Made by a program: the position numbers and the translations under genes | Shown: positions 23,785-33,340 of the stretch, one piece after another | How the letters are laid out: each line of letters opens with the position of its first letter | Numbering within the stretch: the stretch's first letter is position 1 | Source: Toxonevra muliebris | Taxonomy: Eukaryota; Arthropoda; Insecta; Diptera; Pallopteridae | Length of the DNA stretch: 64,000 nt | Direction of reading: 5' to 3' | Assembly (NCBI GenBank): GCA_963691655.1 | Contig: OY829326.1 | Coordinates: forward strand, 76,501,235 to 76,565,234 | The notes under the pieces: model-generated | Database searches by the model: none | Told to the model about the DNA's origin: nothing | Seen by the model: only the letters and a program-made list of their open reading frames with translations

Positions 23785-24792
23785 TGTGAGGACGCAAGTC
23801 GGCCCACCCCTCGTTTGCGTCTCACCAGTGGAGTTCTATTATTAATTTTATTTTTATAGATTCGGGAATTGTTTATTTTACTTTATTATTTTCTTTTTAT
23901 TACCATGAATTGTTTATTTTATCATATATTTTAAAAATTGCTAAATCTAAGAAGTATTGTATATTAAAACGAAAATGCAACCCTTCAATTGCATAAATTA
24001 ATAGTCGAGTAGCGAACACACTCATCTAGCTGAATGACGCCATGTTTCGAACTCAACGAAGGAAAAAACAACGAAACTACAAGCAGATGGCGGCGAACGA
24101 AGAGAACTTTTTCTCTTTCGGTGATCAACAGCGGCAGCAAGCAGACGTAGATTCAGGTGAGTGTCTCGCGACGAAACAGTGACTAGGAAAGCCATTTTTT
24201 TTTACACATCGACGCTCCTTGGTGCCACGCATCAGGAGGATCAGCGGGATAGGCCACGCCGTCCACCCCACAGTGTTTATAGAAAACAAAAATATAAAAT
24301 TAAAGTTAAATAAAAATAAAAGTAATATTTAAAAAAAAAAAATGAATTAATAAATAAACCAAATATATAAAAAAAAAAGTGAAAGCGAAGTGAGTGTGTG
24401 TTCCTTTTTTTTTTGTTCATCACCTTTTAGTGCTACGCACTAAAGGGTCCATTTGCCGGTTTCAGATCGACGCTCCTTTGTGCCACGCACTAGGAGAGAT
24501 TCGAGTGTTAGGCCACGCCATCGTCCAGCAGAATTTAAGGTGCAACGCACCATACGATAGTTTGTAAGTAGGTGCTCCATCGTGCCACGCACTGGGAGGA
24601 ACCACAAGGCCACGCCTTGAGGAAAAATAAAAAAGGTGAAATTCAGAAAAATAGAGGGGCAAGATCCCCAAGTGAGTGTTGTGTAGTGTCCGTAAATTGA
24701 AAGTAGTTCACCCCGGTCCCTGTAACAAATAAATTTCTGTAGCCTCGAACCCTGGACTCGGCGAGTGATACCCAGGCTAGAGCTTCGTTACA
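23785..24792 (+). mobile_element. Solo LTR, copy 1 (1,008 bp)
   Basis: The block begins TGTGAGGACGCAAG and ends GCTTCGTTACA, that is TG...CA. It is flanked by the 4-bp direct repeat GTTT (23781-23784 and 24793-24796). A second copy with the same ends lies inverted at 49543-50638 with its own duplication TTAC. No internal retroelement sequence, primer site or second LTR is adjacent, so it is a solo LTR left by recombination. An AATAAA signal lies near 24728, about 65 bases before the end, which would fit transcription on the plus strand. It contains the palindrome array at 24222-24616. Four-base duplications and TG/CA ends suggest a Gypsy-type element, but no protein is present to confirm it. 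Confidence 0.85.
24222..24616 (+). repeat. Palindrome array within LTR copy 1
   Basis: Eight short palindromes with 3-base centres occur. GTGC-CAC-GCA(C) stands at 24222, 24480 and 24582. GTGC-TAC-GCAC stands at 24430, and GGTGC-AAC-GCACC at 24539. GGC-CAC-GCC stands at 24252, 24511 and 24608. Several are extended by pairing flanks such as CTCC...GGAG, TTTAG...CTAAA and AAGGC...GCCTT. As RNA each could form a small stem with a NAC loop. As DNA each is a near-palindromic site. Confidence 0.7.
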
Positions 24793-24796
24793 GTTT

Positions 24797-27423
24797 TCCA
24801 AAAAAAGGTATATCTGTTTACCTAGCTTTTTTGACCAAGCAAAACTTATTCATTTCAAATTATGAAACGAAGTTTTAAAGCCAATCTAAATTTTTATACT
24901 CTGAATTTTTCTACAGAGATATTTTGCATTAATTTTACCAAAAATGTGATCTTTAACGCCATGTCCCTTTTCTCTACTGCCAGCCAGAAATTTCATATTT
25001 ACTTATTAATTATTCCTACACACATAATTTCTAATTTCAACGAATTCTACGCATATTCTTTTCTCTAACTAGCATAAAAAGCAAGTTCTAGCAATTCTAA
25101 AAGATTTCAAAGAATTTCAAATGCTAGAAAGCCAAAGCAATAATAAAAAAACTAAAATACTTTGTGAGAAACAAGAGCGAAGCAAACAACAATTTACAAT
25201 TACCGCACATGTATATGCGAATCTCAAGTGTGGCTAATTATTTTCATTACACCTTAACTTCAACTCCAACTACATTGCGCTGAGATAAAATGCTTGGAAG
25301 TAAGTAGTTAAAAAAGAAGAAGAAGAAGAAGAGGATGAAGAAGAAAAACGCTTTCAAATACTCAAAGCAAGGGTAATTATTTATTTTTACTTGCTACATT
25401 TTTCACAGCGTCGTCATCTAGAGATTTAAGTGCCTCTCAACAACGCCACTGCTACTGCCACCTTCACAACCGCTGCTACTGTTGCCGACACCGTTTTGTA
25501 CGATTTTGTTCCAAGAAAAGTCGTAAAATTACGGCATAACAACTGCAACAAGGTGTAAGAAGTAATGAAGGCGTTACGCGTTACGCTTGCAGCTTGCAAT
25601 ATTTGTTGCACTTGCAACTACAGCAGCAGCAGCAGTAGTTGCTGGAATCAGCAGTTGAATGTCGGTAATAGAAATAAAAAACTGTTTAATGCGTTGCTGC
25701 TGGTGGTGGCGATGACGACAGCAGTTGTTCTTTTCGGTTGCTCTAGTATTTTGTTAGAGATGCCAACTGATGAAGATCGTACAGAGTATCGTGGGAATCT
25801 GGAAGTTACCATTTGAGATAAGAATTATGGGATTTTAATGGTTTATTCAATTCAAATGTGTGTATGAGCGAGTGTGTGTGTGTGTGCTGGTTAAGTAAAT
25901 TCTTTAAATTTCACATATATATTTTGGGTTGGGTTTTGAAACCGAAATTCCTTCTGCGTTGTTCGTGCGTCCAATGGACTTTGTGCTGCAGCATAAATCA
26001 TAAATTCTTTTTCTCTGCTCCTCACTTAGCATAACAATGCAGAAACGCAAATGTTTTGCTGTAAATCGCCGATTATGTACGAAAATACGAATAGTAGATA
26101 GGCTCGGTTGGTTTGTTAAGAAATATACCAATTCATCATCAGCAATAAATGAATAAAAAATAGAAGAAATACTTACCTTTTGTAAAAAACTCAAAAACAT
26201 GAGCCTCACAAAGCTGAAGGCTCTCTGTAAAATTCTAATTCGCATGCAGAACGGCAGCCGGCGTGCGAGTGTATGTGTTCGTGTGTTTGTGCCAGTGCGT
26301 CAGCAATAGCTCAATAAGGCAGTCACAATCATCGTCGTTGGGGTATTAGCAGCTGAGTACATGTGTTTTCTGCTTAAATCTGCGCGTTAAACGCTCGATC
26401 ACGTACAATCAGCAACAATGATTATATTGGTAAAGAGGCAGACGGGTTAAGCGTAGAAGTGGCAGCAGAGAACAGTAAACGCGCAGCAGTTAAATGCTAC
26501 CAACTTCTTTGCATTGACAAACGCAGACGACGCTCTTGATCGTGATGATGATCATCATGAAAATGATGATGATGACGATAATAACACACGATTTGGCTTG
26601 GTGTCGCCAAACGTCAGTCAAATAGTCACTTTAACGCATGACATGGTCTTTAATGTTACAGCAAATTGACAGCAAATTTACAATTGTATTTTTTGACATC
26701 AAAAATTCAAAACAAAACAAAAAAGTTAAATTTATTCCGTACGGTTTTGCTCGGGGTAAATTATCTTTCATGATTAACGTGACTGCAACAGAAAGAATAG
26801 AGATGGTAATATTATAGGTCAATTATCAAATTATCGTTGGTTTCGTAAAAAATTTAATATTTTAACCCTATAAAGCTATGTGTTTCAGAAGCTCGCAACT
26901 TTAAGAAAACATCCCGAAAATTCGAAAAATTTCTAATTTTTTATACCTTTCTCCATCTACATTTTTCACAGGGAATCTGAACCTCTCGAAAAATGCCATT
27001 TTTGTGAATACGAATTATTTTCCTTTTGCAGTTTTTTATTGTGTTAGATCCAAAATTTTAATCAGTTATTTCTGAATCAAGAATATGAGTTTTCCGGCTG
27101 ATTTCGTGTCTGGTAATTTTGAGCTACCTATGATTTTTTTTCGAGATTTCTACGAGATTCATTTACATCGTTTTTCCCGGTCTAGAATTTTTTTTAATAT
27201 AATAAAACAATACTGTAGCTTCAGAATCATCATAAAAAATTCTATGACAAATTGGGTCTTTAAACACTTTTCAGTAAGTAAGGGAATGCACCTAGGAATG
27301 GTACAAGCCTACATGGTTGGACCGACAGTTTAACACCGGTTCCGAACGGTGGTGTGGCAATTTGTTTTCACTTATGAACATTTATATGAGCTACTAGAAT
27401 TTAAAATAGTAATCCAGAATTAC
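24797..27423. other. Unique non-coding DNA, no gene seen
   Basis: It contains AAG (25315-25335), GCAGCA (25621-25635), GT (25875-25886) and GAT (26543-26575) microsatellites. GC-richer blocks at 25400-25810 and 26240-26600 look like unique regulatory or intronic DNA. An 83-codon frame (25565-25816) has a hydrophobic stretch but lies over a CAG run, and I see no homology. From about 26840 to 27300 the DNA is AT-rich with no recognised element. Confidence 0.4.
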
Positions 27424-27640
27424 CGACTCGGTCGTCTAGTGGCAACGTGCTACACTATCATCTCAGGGGTCCAGGGTTCGATTGCTGGCAAGGGCATGGC
27501 CGTACACTTTTCTTAAAAAATAATTTTTCATGTTATTTAAAAATTTTCAAGTGCAACCAATAGCCCAAAAAGCTATCTATAAAAATAATTTCTTCTGCGT
27601 ATCGCCAGTCGACTGTATAAAAAAATAAAAATGCAGTAGC
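27424..27640 (+). repeat. tRNA-like SINE or tRNA pseudogene
   Basis: At 27432-27443 a pol III A-box-like sequence stands within GTCGTCTAGTGGC. At 27475-27485 GGTTCGATTGC matches the B-box with one difference. Their spacing (about 43 bases) is that of a tRNA. The T-arm can form CCAG...CTGG but its loop is 8 bases, and the acceptor ends do not pair, so it is not a working tRNA gene. A non-tRNA body and an A-rich stretch (AAAAAAATAAAAA near 27620) follow, as in tRNA-derived SINEs. No second copy is seen in this window. Confidence 0.5.
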
Positions 27641-28397
27641 GCCGTCCAATATGGCGAATACATACACAAAAGTGCCATCTTGAGGGTAATGGTCAAATCC
27701 CCAAATCGGATGCGGTACGGTGAAAAACGCTAATCTTGAGCAACGTCAAAGAAAGATTGCAGCCCCCATAAACTCAGAATCATCTGCGATAGGCCAATTA
27801 CCTGTCCAGATGATAACAAAAATGATTAATGAAACTAATACTAGGCACGATGCTTAGTAGAAGTGCTAAGCTCCCTAGAGGAGTAAAAGGAAAAGAACAA
27901 AAGGAAAAAAAAAATCCGGAATTATAGGATAAGTGATAAATTTGTACACTGAATACAGATGCTGTAATGAATTTAGAACTCATATAGGCTGTAGAAATAG
28001 TAAAAAGAACCATCACTACTGAGGAATCGTGGCGGATTCCGAAAAGGCCGTATGATTTGTTTTGTATACATTATTGTGACTTTGTCACTTTGACACTTTC
28101 TCATTTTTACAAAAAACCGTTCATTAAGTCTGATAAAATCAATCAAATAAATTAAAAACATGAACTCAACTATAAAAATGAACAATTAGAATTCATTTTC
28201 ATAATCTCTAAGCGGAAAATATTTCTGCTATAATAACAACAAATACACTGGCGGTCACAAAAACCGCACCACGCACCAATTTCAAGAAAATCGTTTAAAA
28301 TGGGACCTAAACCTGATTTTGTTTCAGTGAATGTACAATAACTTTTTTCATTTTCGAGAACAAAATGAACAAAATCGTAAAAGAAACATCATACATA

Positions 28398-28423
28398 CAG
28401 CGTGACAATCGTAAAGTGACGCA
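28398..28423 (+). repeat. maT element left terminal inverted repeat
   Basis: Starts CAGCGTGACAATCG directly after TA and pairs with the right end at 29654-29679. Two mismatches lie in the outer half. It is the probable recognition end for the element's own transposase. Confidence 0.9.
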
Positions 28424-28516
28424 CACATTTAAGCAGTTATTTTCAAAAGGTACGTCCATTAAGTACAATTAAGTGTTAACATTGCTGAATATATAAGCAT
28501 TCATTTGAACCCCACC

Positions 28517-29524
28517 TCATTCAATATAACCTCCTTTAGCCTGCACACATGCCTTCAATCGATCCGGAAATCGTAGGACTGTTCGCCGCAGGACTTCCCG
28601 ATCAATTTCAGTCCAGGCTTTCTCTAATGAATTTGTCAGCGACTGCAGACTGTGGTGTTGAGATGCACAAGCCTTACTCTCTAAAATACTCCATATAGAG
28701 TAGTCCATTGGATTCAAGTCTGGGGTGTATGGTGGCCATTCTTGAGATGTTATGAATTCAGAAAAATTGTCTTTTATCCATGTTTGCGTTAATTTTGCCA
28801 TGTGGGAAGGTGCAGAATCTTGCTGGAAAGTCCAGTTTTCATTTCCAAATAATTGGGCCCAGGGAAGAACATGTTCATTTAAAATGCTCCGATAAACAAC
28901 CTGGTCAATTTTAACACCCTCTTCAACGAATATTAGAGGGGTTCTGGCGTTAGCGGAAACTCCAGCCCATACCATAACGGAAGCTGGCTTTTGAACTCGG
29001 CCAACAGTCCTATTTTGTTGCGATGATGATGTTAGCCACATTCGGTCATTTTGCGCATTGAAATGTTGTTCAACCGTGAAAATTTTTTCATCTGTAAACA
29101 AGATATTTTCAACATTTTTTAACACGGAGGAGCGTAGCAACGCCTTGCATCTTTGCAGTCGCAAATCTTTCTTTTTTTGTGTCAGATCTTGAGCTTTTCG
29201 GAGCTTGTACGGCTTAAGATTAAGCTTTGATTTTGCAATGATTCGCACTGTTTCACGGTTTACTCCCACTTCCTTAGCGATTTTTCTCAGTGAGCGCCTT
29301 GGATTTCGCTTGATTCGTTTACGAATTTTTTCTGTTAAACCAGTAGTGGCAACTGTTGAAAATTTTCCCCGGTCTCTATCTCCAAAACCCCCAGTTTCAT
29401 TATATCGAATAATAGCTCGGTCTACCGTACGACTTGACAAATTTAAAGCCTTTGCAATTTGACGGCTACTATAATTTGCCAAATGAAATTTCATAATTTC
29501 ACGACGAATATTTTCCTTGTCCAT
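28517..29524 (-). CDS. maT-type DD37D transposase (335 aa)
   Basis: The transposase cuts and pastes the element at TA sites in the nucleus. The frame is open from 29584 (355 aa). I prefer the second methionine (MDKENIRREI, 29524), because it starts where transposases of this type start and the upstream residues are hydrophobic leader-like filler. Two helix-turn-helix segments follow: SSRQIAKALNLSSRTVDRAI (residues about 19-38) and SLRKIAKEVGVNRETVRII (about 78-96). The catalytic domain has TDEK (D145), QQDSAPSH (D236) and NPMDYSIW (D274). The 37 residues between the last two aspartates define DD37D, the maT group. The C-terminus ends LKACVQAKGGYIE. No stop or frameshift is seen, so it may be functional. 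Whether it is expressed cannot be told. Confidence 0.93.
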   Translation of the reverse strand: MDKENIRREIMKFHLANYSSRQIAKALNLSSRTVDRAIIRYNETGGFGDRDRGKFSTVATTGLTEKIRKRIKRNPRRSLRKIAKEVGVNRETVRIIAKSKLNLKPYKLRKAQDLTQKKKDLRLQRCKALLRSSVLKNVENILFTDEKIFTVEQHFNAQNDRMWLTSSSQQNRTVGRVQKPASVMVWAGVSANARTPLIFVEEGVKIDQVVYRSILNEHVLPWAQLFGNENWTFQQDSAPSHMAKLTQTWIKDNFSEFITSQEWPPYTPDLNPMDYSIWSILESKACASQHHSLQSLTNSLEKAWTEIDREVLRRTVLRFPDRLKACVQAKGGYIE

Positions 29525-29653
29525 TTTTATGGAAATTTCAAAATGTAATAACAAAAATTCAAATGAAATTAAAAGCAAAGCCAATGATGAATGAATTTGC
29601 TTTTTAAATTAAAGTAACGGTAAATGGCAAAGCTTGCTGCAGAGTATTAAACT

Positions 29654-29679
29654 TGCGTCACTTTACAATTGTCACCCTG
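29654..29679 (-). repeat. maT element right terminal inverted repeat
   Basis: Read on the minus strand it starts CAGGGTGACAATTG and is followed outward by TA at 29680-29681. The transposase start codon lies about 130 bases inside this end. Confidence 0.9.
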
Positions 29680-30496
29680 TACACACAAATTTTATTACTT
29701 TTTAATTAAAAAATATGGAGGAAATTTAACGTTTTTGAGGGTATTGATTAAAATTATGAAAAAATAAAAATATTTGTTATTTTTTGAAGGTGTAAACTAA
29801 GATTGATTTGTTTCATAATAGAGTCATAAGCCAAATTGTTTAGTTTGATGGTGCCCTTCTCTTAGCCTTTCTTATGGTCGTTATCTTGAACGGCATAGAG
29901 TCAGCAAGCACTTAAAGGATATCATTCATTATTTTGTTAATACCAAACTTTTTTCAGAACTCAAACAAGGGGTTTTTTATTCTTTGGCATGTTTTGAGCA
30001 ACTTTCCGTTTCATTAAATGACAGAGGTGCTTTATCGGACTTAAACCGCGCGAGCTACCTGGTCATTCCCGCCAGTAAATTCTAACATCATCAACAACAT
30101 TTTGAATCTGTAAAAAAAATAAAATTTTAGCCATATTTTTGGGCGTTCACAGCCCCTTTAATTTAGCATAAGGGACCCCGGATATAATAGGAAAACCCCA
30201 TTCAAGCCATATGACTTTGTGGGAATTTGACTATTTTCGCTACAAAGTTATCCTTGTATTGCTCTATATCTGAGCGTCGCACGCACCGAAGATTAAATGC
30301 GCATAAAAAATTGAGTTTAATTGGTGACGCGACAATTGTTTATACTTTGCAGTTCTTTTTGGCACTTTTCCAAAAATTCTTCTTTTCGCATAAATAAGAG
30401 AACCTCCTTTACAAAGGAATGGAAATTTGGGCTAATTTAGGAAACATTACCGAAATTTCAGCAGTATTGCAAGTGGTGCGGTTTTTGTGTCCCACT

Positions 30497-30839
30497 TATG
30501 TAACAGAAATTGCCTTACTCATGGAAAACTAATCTATTTTGAAATGATTCTTTCAAAATTTTTTTTGCATATCACAATACGTTGGGTATTTGCTTTGTAT
30601 GATAAACTACAATATGATAAATAAATTGTACGTAACCCCCAAATTCATCTCCAATTACACTATGCTACAGTGCAAATTAATCTTTTAAGTGATCCAATGT
30701 AGGTCTAGACAAATAAAAGAAAACTGTATACCAGGAGTTTCCAATACATCCTCATAAGCTGGGCTTAAGATCTAAAAATAGTAGGAGATCCAGGTTGCAG
30801 AATTCAGTTCTCAAAAGTATTAAATATTAAAAGAACTGT
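30497..30839. other. AT-rich DNA between elements
   Basis: Nothing recognised. Frames are short and the sequence shares no block with the neighbouring transposons. Confidence 0.3.
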
Positions 30840-32420
30840 ATCTGACTGGTTGACTCTCTGCTTGTTTCCCTAAATGAGTCGGGTATTTACACACAGGCCT
30901 ATGCCGATGATGTTTGCAGGAAGGTCCAAACTGCTCTGAATTTGGATTGACTCTTGGTGTTGCTCAAACGGACTATCAGTAAATCCTCTTAAAACTAGTG
31001 TTATTCTTTTCACCTGGAGAAGGAAAATTAATGGTCTTATTTTACCAGTACTTAGAGGAACCACTATTCAGCTATTCTATGAAGTAAAATAACTAGGAGA
31101 AATTCTAGATAGTAAATTTTTATGGCGTTCTCATGTTGAGGTAAAGGTATCCAAACACTGGCAGCTTTTTGTCAATGTAAGACTATTTTTGGCAAAACAT
31201 GGGGTCTATCACTTTAAAAAGTCTTATGTTTTTATAAGGCTATAATAAGACCCATCATCACCTATGCATCCATACTCTGATGGAGCAGACTTAACGTTGA
31301 CAGCGTTAGGAAAGCTCTTGCCAGACTTCAAAGGACTGTGGCCATTTGTTGTACGGGAGCTTTTCCGACAATAACTGGCCCATGCTTGGATGCATTGCTA
31401 AACTTACCACCCCTTGATATTTTTGCTAAAGTAGAGGCTGTCAAAGCCATCTGTAGGCTTAAACGCAATGAGTATTGATATGACACTTGCTGGGATATAG
31501 GTAACATTGTTGAAGGTACTGAAATGGACCTAACAGTTCTATCAATGCCATCCGATATAATGCCAACAATTCCAGTTTTAAAACAGCGCTATACAATACA
31601 AATTCCAGAGGCCCAAACTTGGTTTTTGCAGGGACCTGGGCCAGGAGTTGATTGTAAGCGTATTTTCACTGACGGCTTCAGAACAGAATTCGGTTCGGGT
31701 TCTAGGGTCTTCATTGGGTTGTATACTTCTGTTTTTCAAACAGAAATGGCAATGGTCCATGTCATTGATAAGGGTTGGAGAGAAAGGACAGTCAGGCTGC
31801 GCTTAAACTCTTTCTTAAGATTAAGACCACCATTAATGAGTGGGTCGATTTGAGAAAACTGAGGGGCTTTAGACAGACGAAAATCATGTTACTTATTATA
31901 GCGAAACGTAACAGATTTTCTATTATCACTTAACAGAAAAAGCTGTAGGCATCTGGTGGGATACACAGGTCACTCCTCTTGGGCCAAACTGTGAATATGA
32001 TTGGCCTAGGATCTAATGACTTCCTTGCTTCATGTGGTTCGGAGGAAGAATGTGAGGAGACTGCTGACCACTTTCTTAGTTTTTACTTCGCTTTCTGTCG
32101 GATGAGAGTGGGCATACACTTATTAATAAATCTGATAGATTTAAAGAATAGGAAAAAGGAACACAGGATATTGTACAATGGATGTTAAATCTGTCTGAGT
32201 GCTGTATTCTTGAATACTTATTTTGCAGTTCCAACCAAAATAAAGAAGCAGACTATTGTTAGCCCTCTCGTATATATCCAGAATCTTACACTTATCTTCG
32301 AGATGGAATTGCACACACAGCCTAATGACTGATTTTTGGTCCATTTACCGTTGCACTCGCTAATTTTTCTGCTCTCGTTCCATCTACTTACACGTACGTG
32401 CCACCATAATGTATGTGCTT
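30840..32420 (+). pseudogene. RNase H-type non-LTR retrotransposon fragment (RT end, RNase H)
   Basis: The plus strand carries the catalytic YADD codons intact at 30900-30911. After frameshifts come SNGLSVNPLKTSVILFTW, a stop within YEVK*LGEILDSKF, HVEVKVSK, and pieces equivalent to ARLQRTVAICCTGAF and LNLPPLDIFAKVEAVKAICR (to about 31470). A 109-codon frame (31524-31853) contains RIFTDGFRTEFGSG, the start of an RNase H domain, with its first aspartate at 31671. C-terminal debris continues to about 32420. An RT followed by RNase H fits I/R1/LOA-type elements. I cannot pick the clade. It is 5'-truncated with many breaks. Confidence 0.75.
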
Positions 32421-33290
32421 TGAGAAAGGTTTTCAACATTTTCATGTCCCGGTCTTTCTTCTTATTGAGTATTTCTCGAAGTAGTATTTTTTGTTCATAA
32501 GGCTCCTAGTTAATCTAGTTAGCAGTATTCTAGCAGAAATAGCTTCCAGCTAATTATTTTTATTGCTCAGTACTGCCCCTTGTGAGGATTTTAGAGTCAT
32601 TTGAAGGACCTAGAATTAGCCTATGTCATCTTTGTCAATTTCTCAGAGTTGTTGCCTTCACAATACGTATGTTTTTTTGTGATAGCTTCAAGTTCGTCAA
32701 AGGGTTATTTAAGCTCCTCCAGTTTCTTACATTCGGAAAAATTGCGATTTGCTTTTACATGTCCAGCAATAGTTAAATTGAAATGGCTTACGAACTTGCT
32801 AGCAACGTTTTGGGGAAATTGTCTTGCAGTTGTTTTCTTCTAGAAAAAGAGCTTAAGTAACGCGAGTGAATGTATGGCTATCAATAATATTAGAATTTTC
32901 CGTTAAATGTTTTTGAATCAATAATGGAGAAGTTCCGACCAAAGTCGAATTTACATGCATTAAAAATGCTGATATGTATCTTACATAATATACGTAAAAC
33001 TGAGACAAAAATGGAGTCTACTTTAATAAACAAAATTGAAATCTGTTCTCCCACAAAAATAATAATATATACAAAATTTAGCAAGCAATTTGCCAACTAA
33101 TAATAACAAATTATAATCACATAATCAATATTCGTACGTAAGTTTTTGCAATGACTCAGGCTCAACTTAATGTGATGTACGTGTTACCTAAATATCCAAA
33201 AATTAAACATTACATGAACACAATTGTTTTCTAAATATGGAATACCAACACATACCCATTCACAACAACAGATAGAACGAACACACAAAA
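32421..33290. other. AT-rich non-coding DNA, no gene seen
   Basis: No homology, terminal repeats or RNA features recognised. Short frames only. Confidence 0.35.
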
Positions 33291-33298
33291 CCCCATGC

Positions 33299-33340
33299 TA
33301 TATAAATGGCAACTTCCGGTGGTGCCCGCTCAATTGATCA
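33299..33340 (+). promoter_or_regulatory. Candidate core promoter (TATA box plus initiator)
   Basis: TATATAAAT begins at 33299, and the first T of TATAAA is 33301. CTCAATTG places an initiator-like A (TCAATT, one off the fly consensus TCAGTY) at 33332, 31 bases downstream, the canonical spacing. The downstream sequence (ACTACCAAAACTGAAAAGC) resembles fly 5' leaders. No coding frame follows nearby, so either the first exon is non-coding or the match is chance. Confidence 0.3.

Larger units (their letters stand above)
28398..29679 (-). mobile_element. maT-type (DD37D) transposon, complete, 1,282 bp
   Basis: The termini are inverted repeats of 26 bp with two mismatches, beginning CAGSGTGACAATYGTAAAGT (S = C left, G right). 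TA flanks both ends (28396-28397 and 29680-29681). The related Tc1-like copy at 59.6 kb has the same flanking sequence (CATACATACACACAAA) without the insertion and with a single TA, which proves the boundaries. The element encodes one intact transposase on the minus strand. The full-length frame, near-identical ends and clean target duplication suggest recent insertion. Confidence 0.93.
28246..30496 (-). mobile_element. Tc1-like transposon, decayed copy 1, hosting a nested insertion
   Basis: The ends carry CACAAAAACCGCACCAC in inverted orientation (28257-28273 and about 30472-30488). TA is present at both edges (28244-28245 and 30497-30498). The sequence is homologous, inverted, to 59616-61251. 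Transposase remnants read on the minus strand. C-terminal codons equivalent to LADSMPF lie near 29890. Further pieces run to about 30330. Relative to the other copy it has lost the DNA-binding part and some C-terminal sequence. A complete maT-type element is inserted at 28398-29679. Confidence 0.85.

Noticed and set aside
24462..24671. 69-codon minus-strand frame with repeated PSAWH units
   Set aside because: The repeats come from the LTR palindrome array and not from a protein-coding constraint.
25565..25816. 83-codon frame with a hydrophobic segment (LLLVVAMTTAVVLFG)
   Set aside because: Lies over a CAG repeat, is short, and has no neighbours, splice context or homology to support a small membrane protein.
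27424..27495. Functional tRNA gene
   Set aside because: The acceptor ends do not pair, the T-loop has eight bases and one B-box position is changed; a SINE head or pseudogene fits better.
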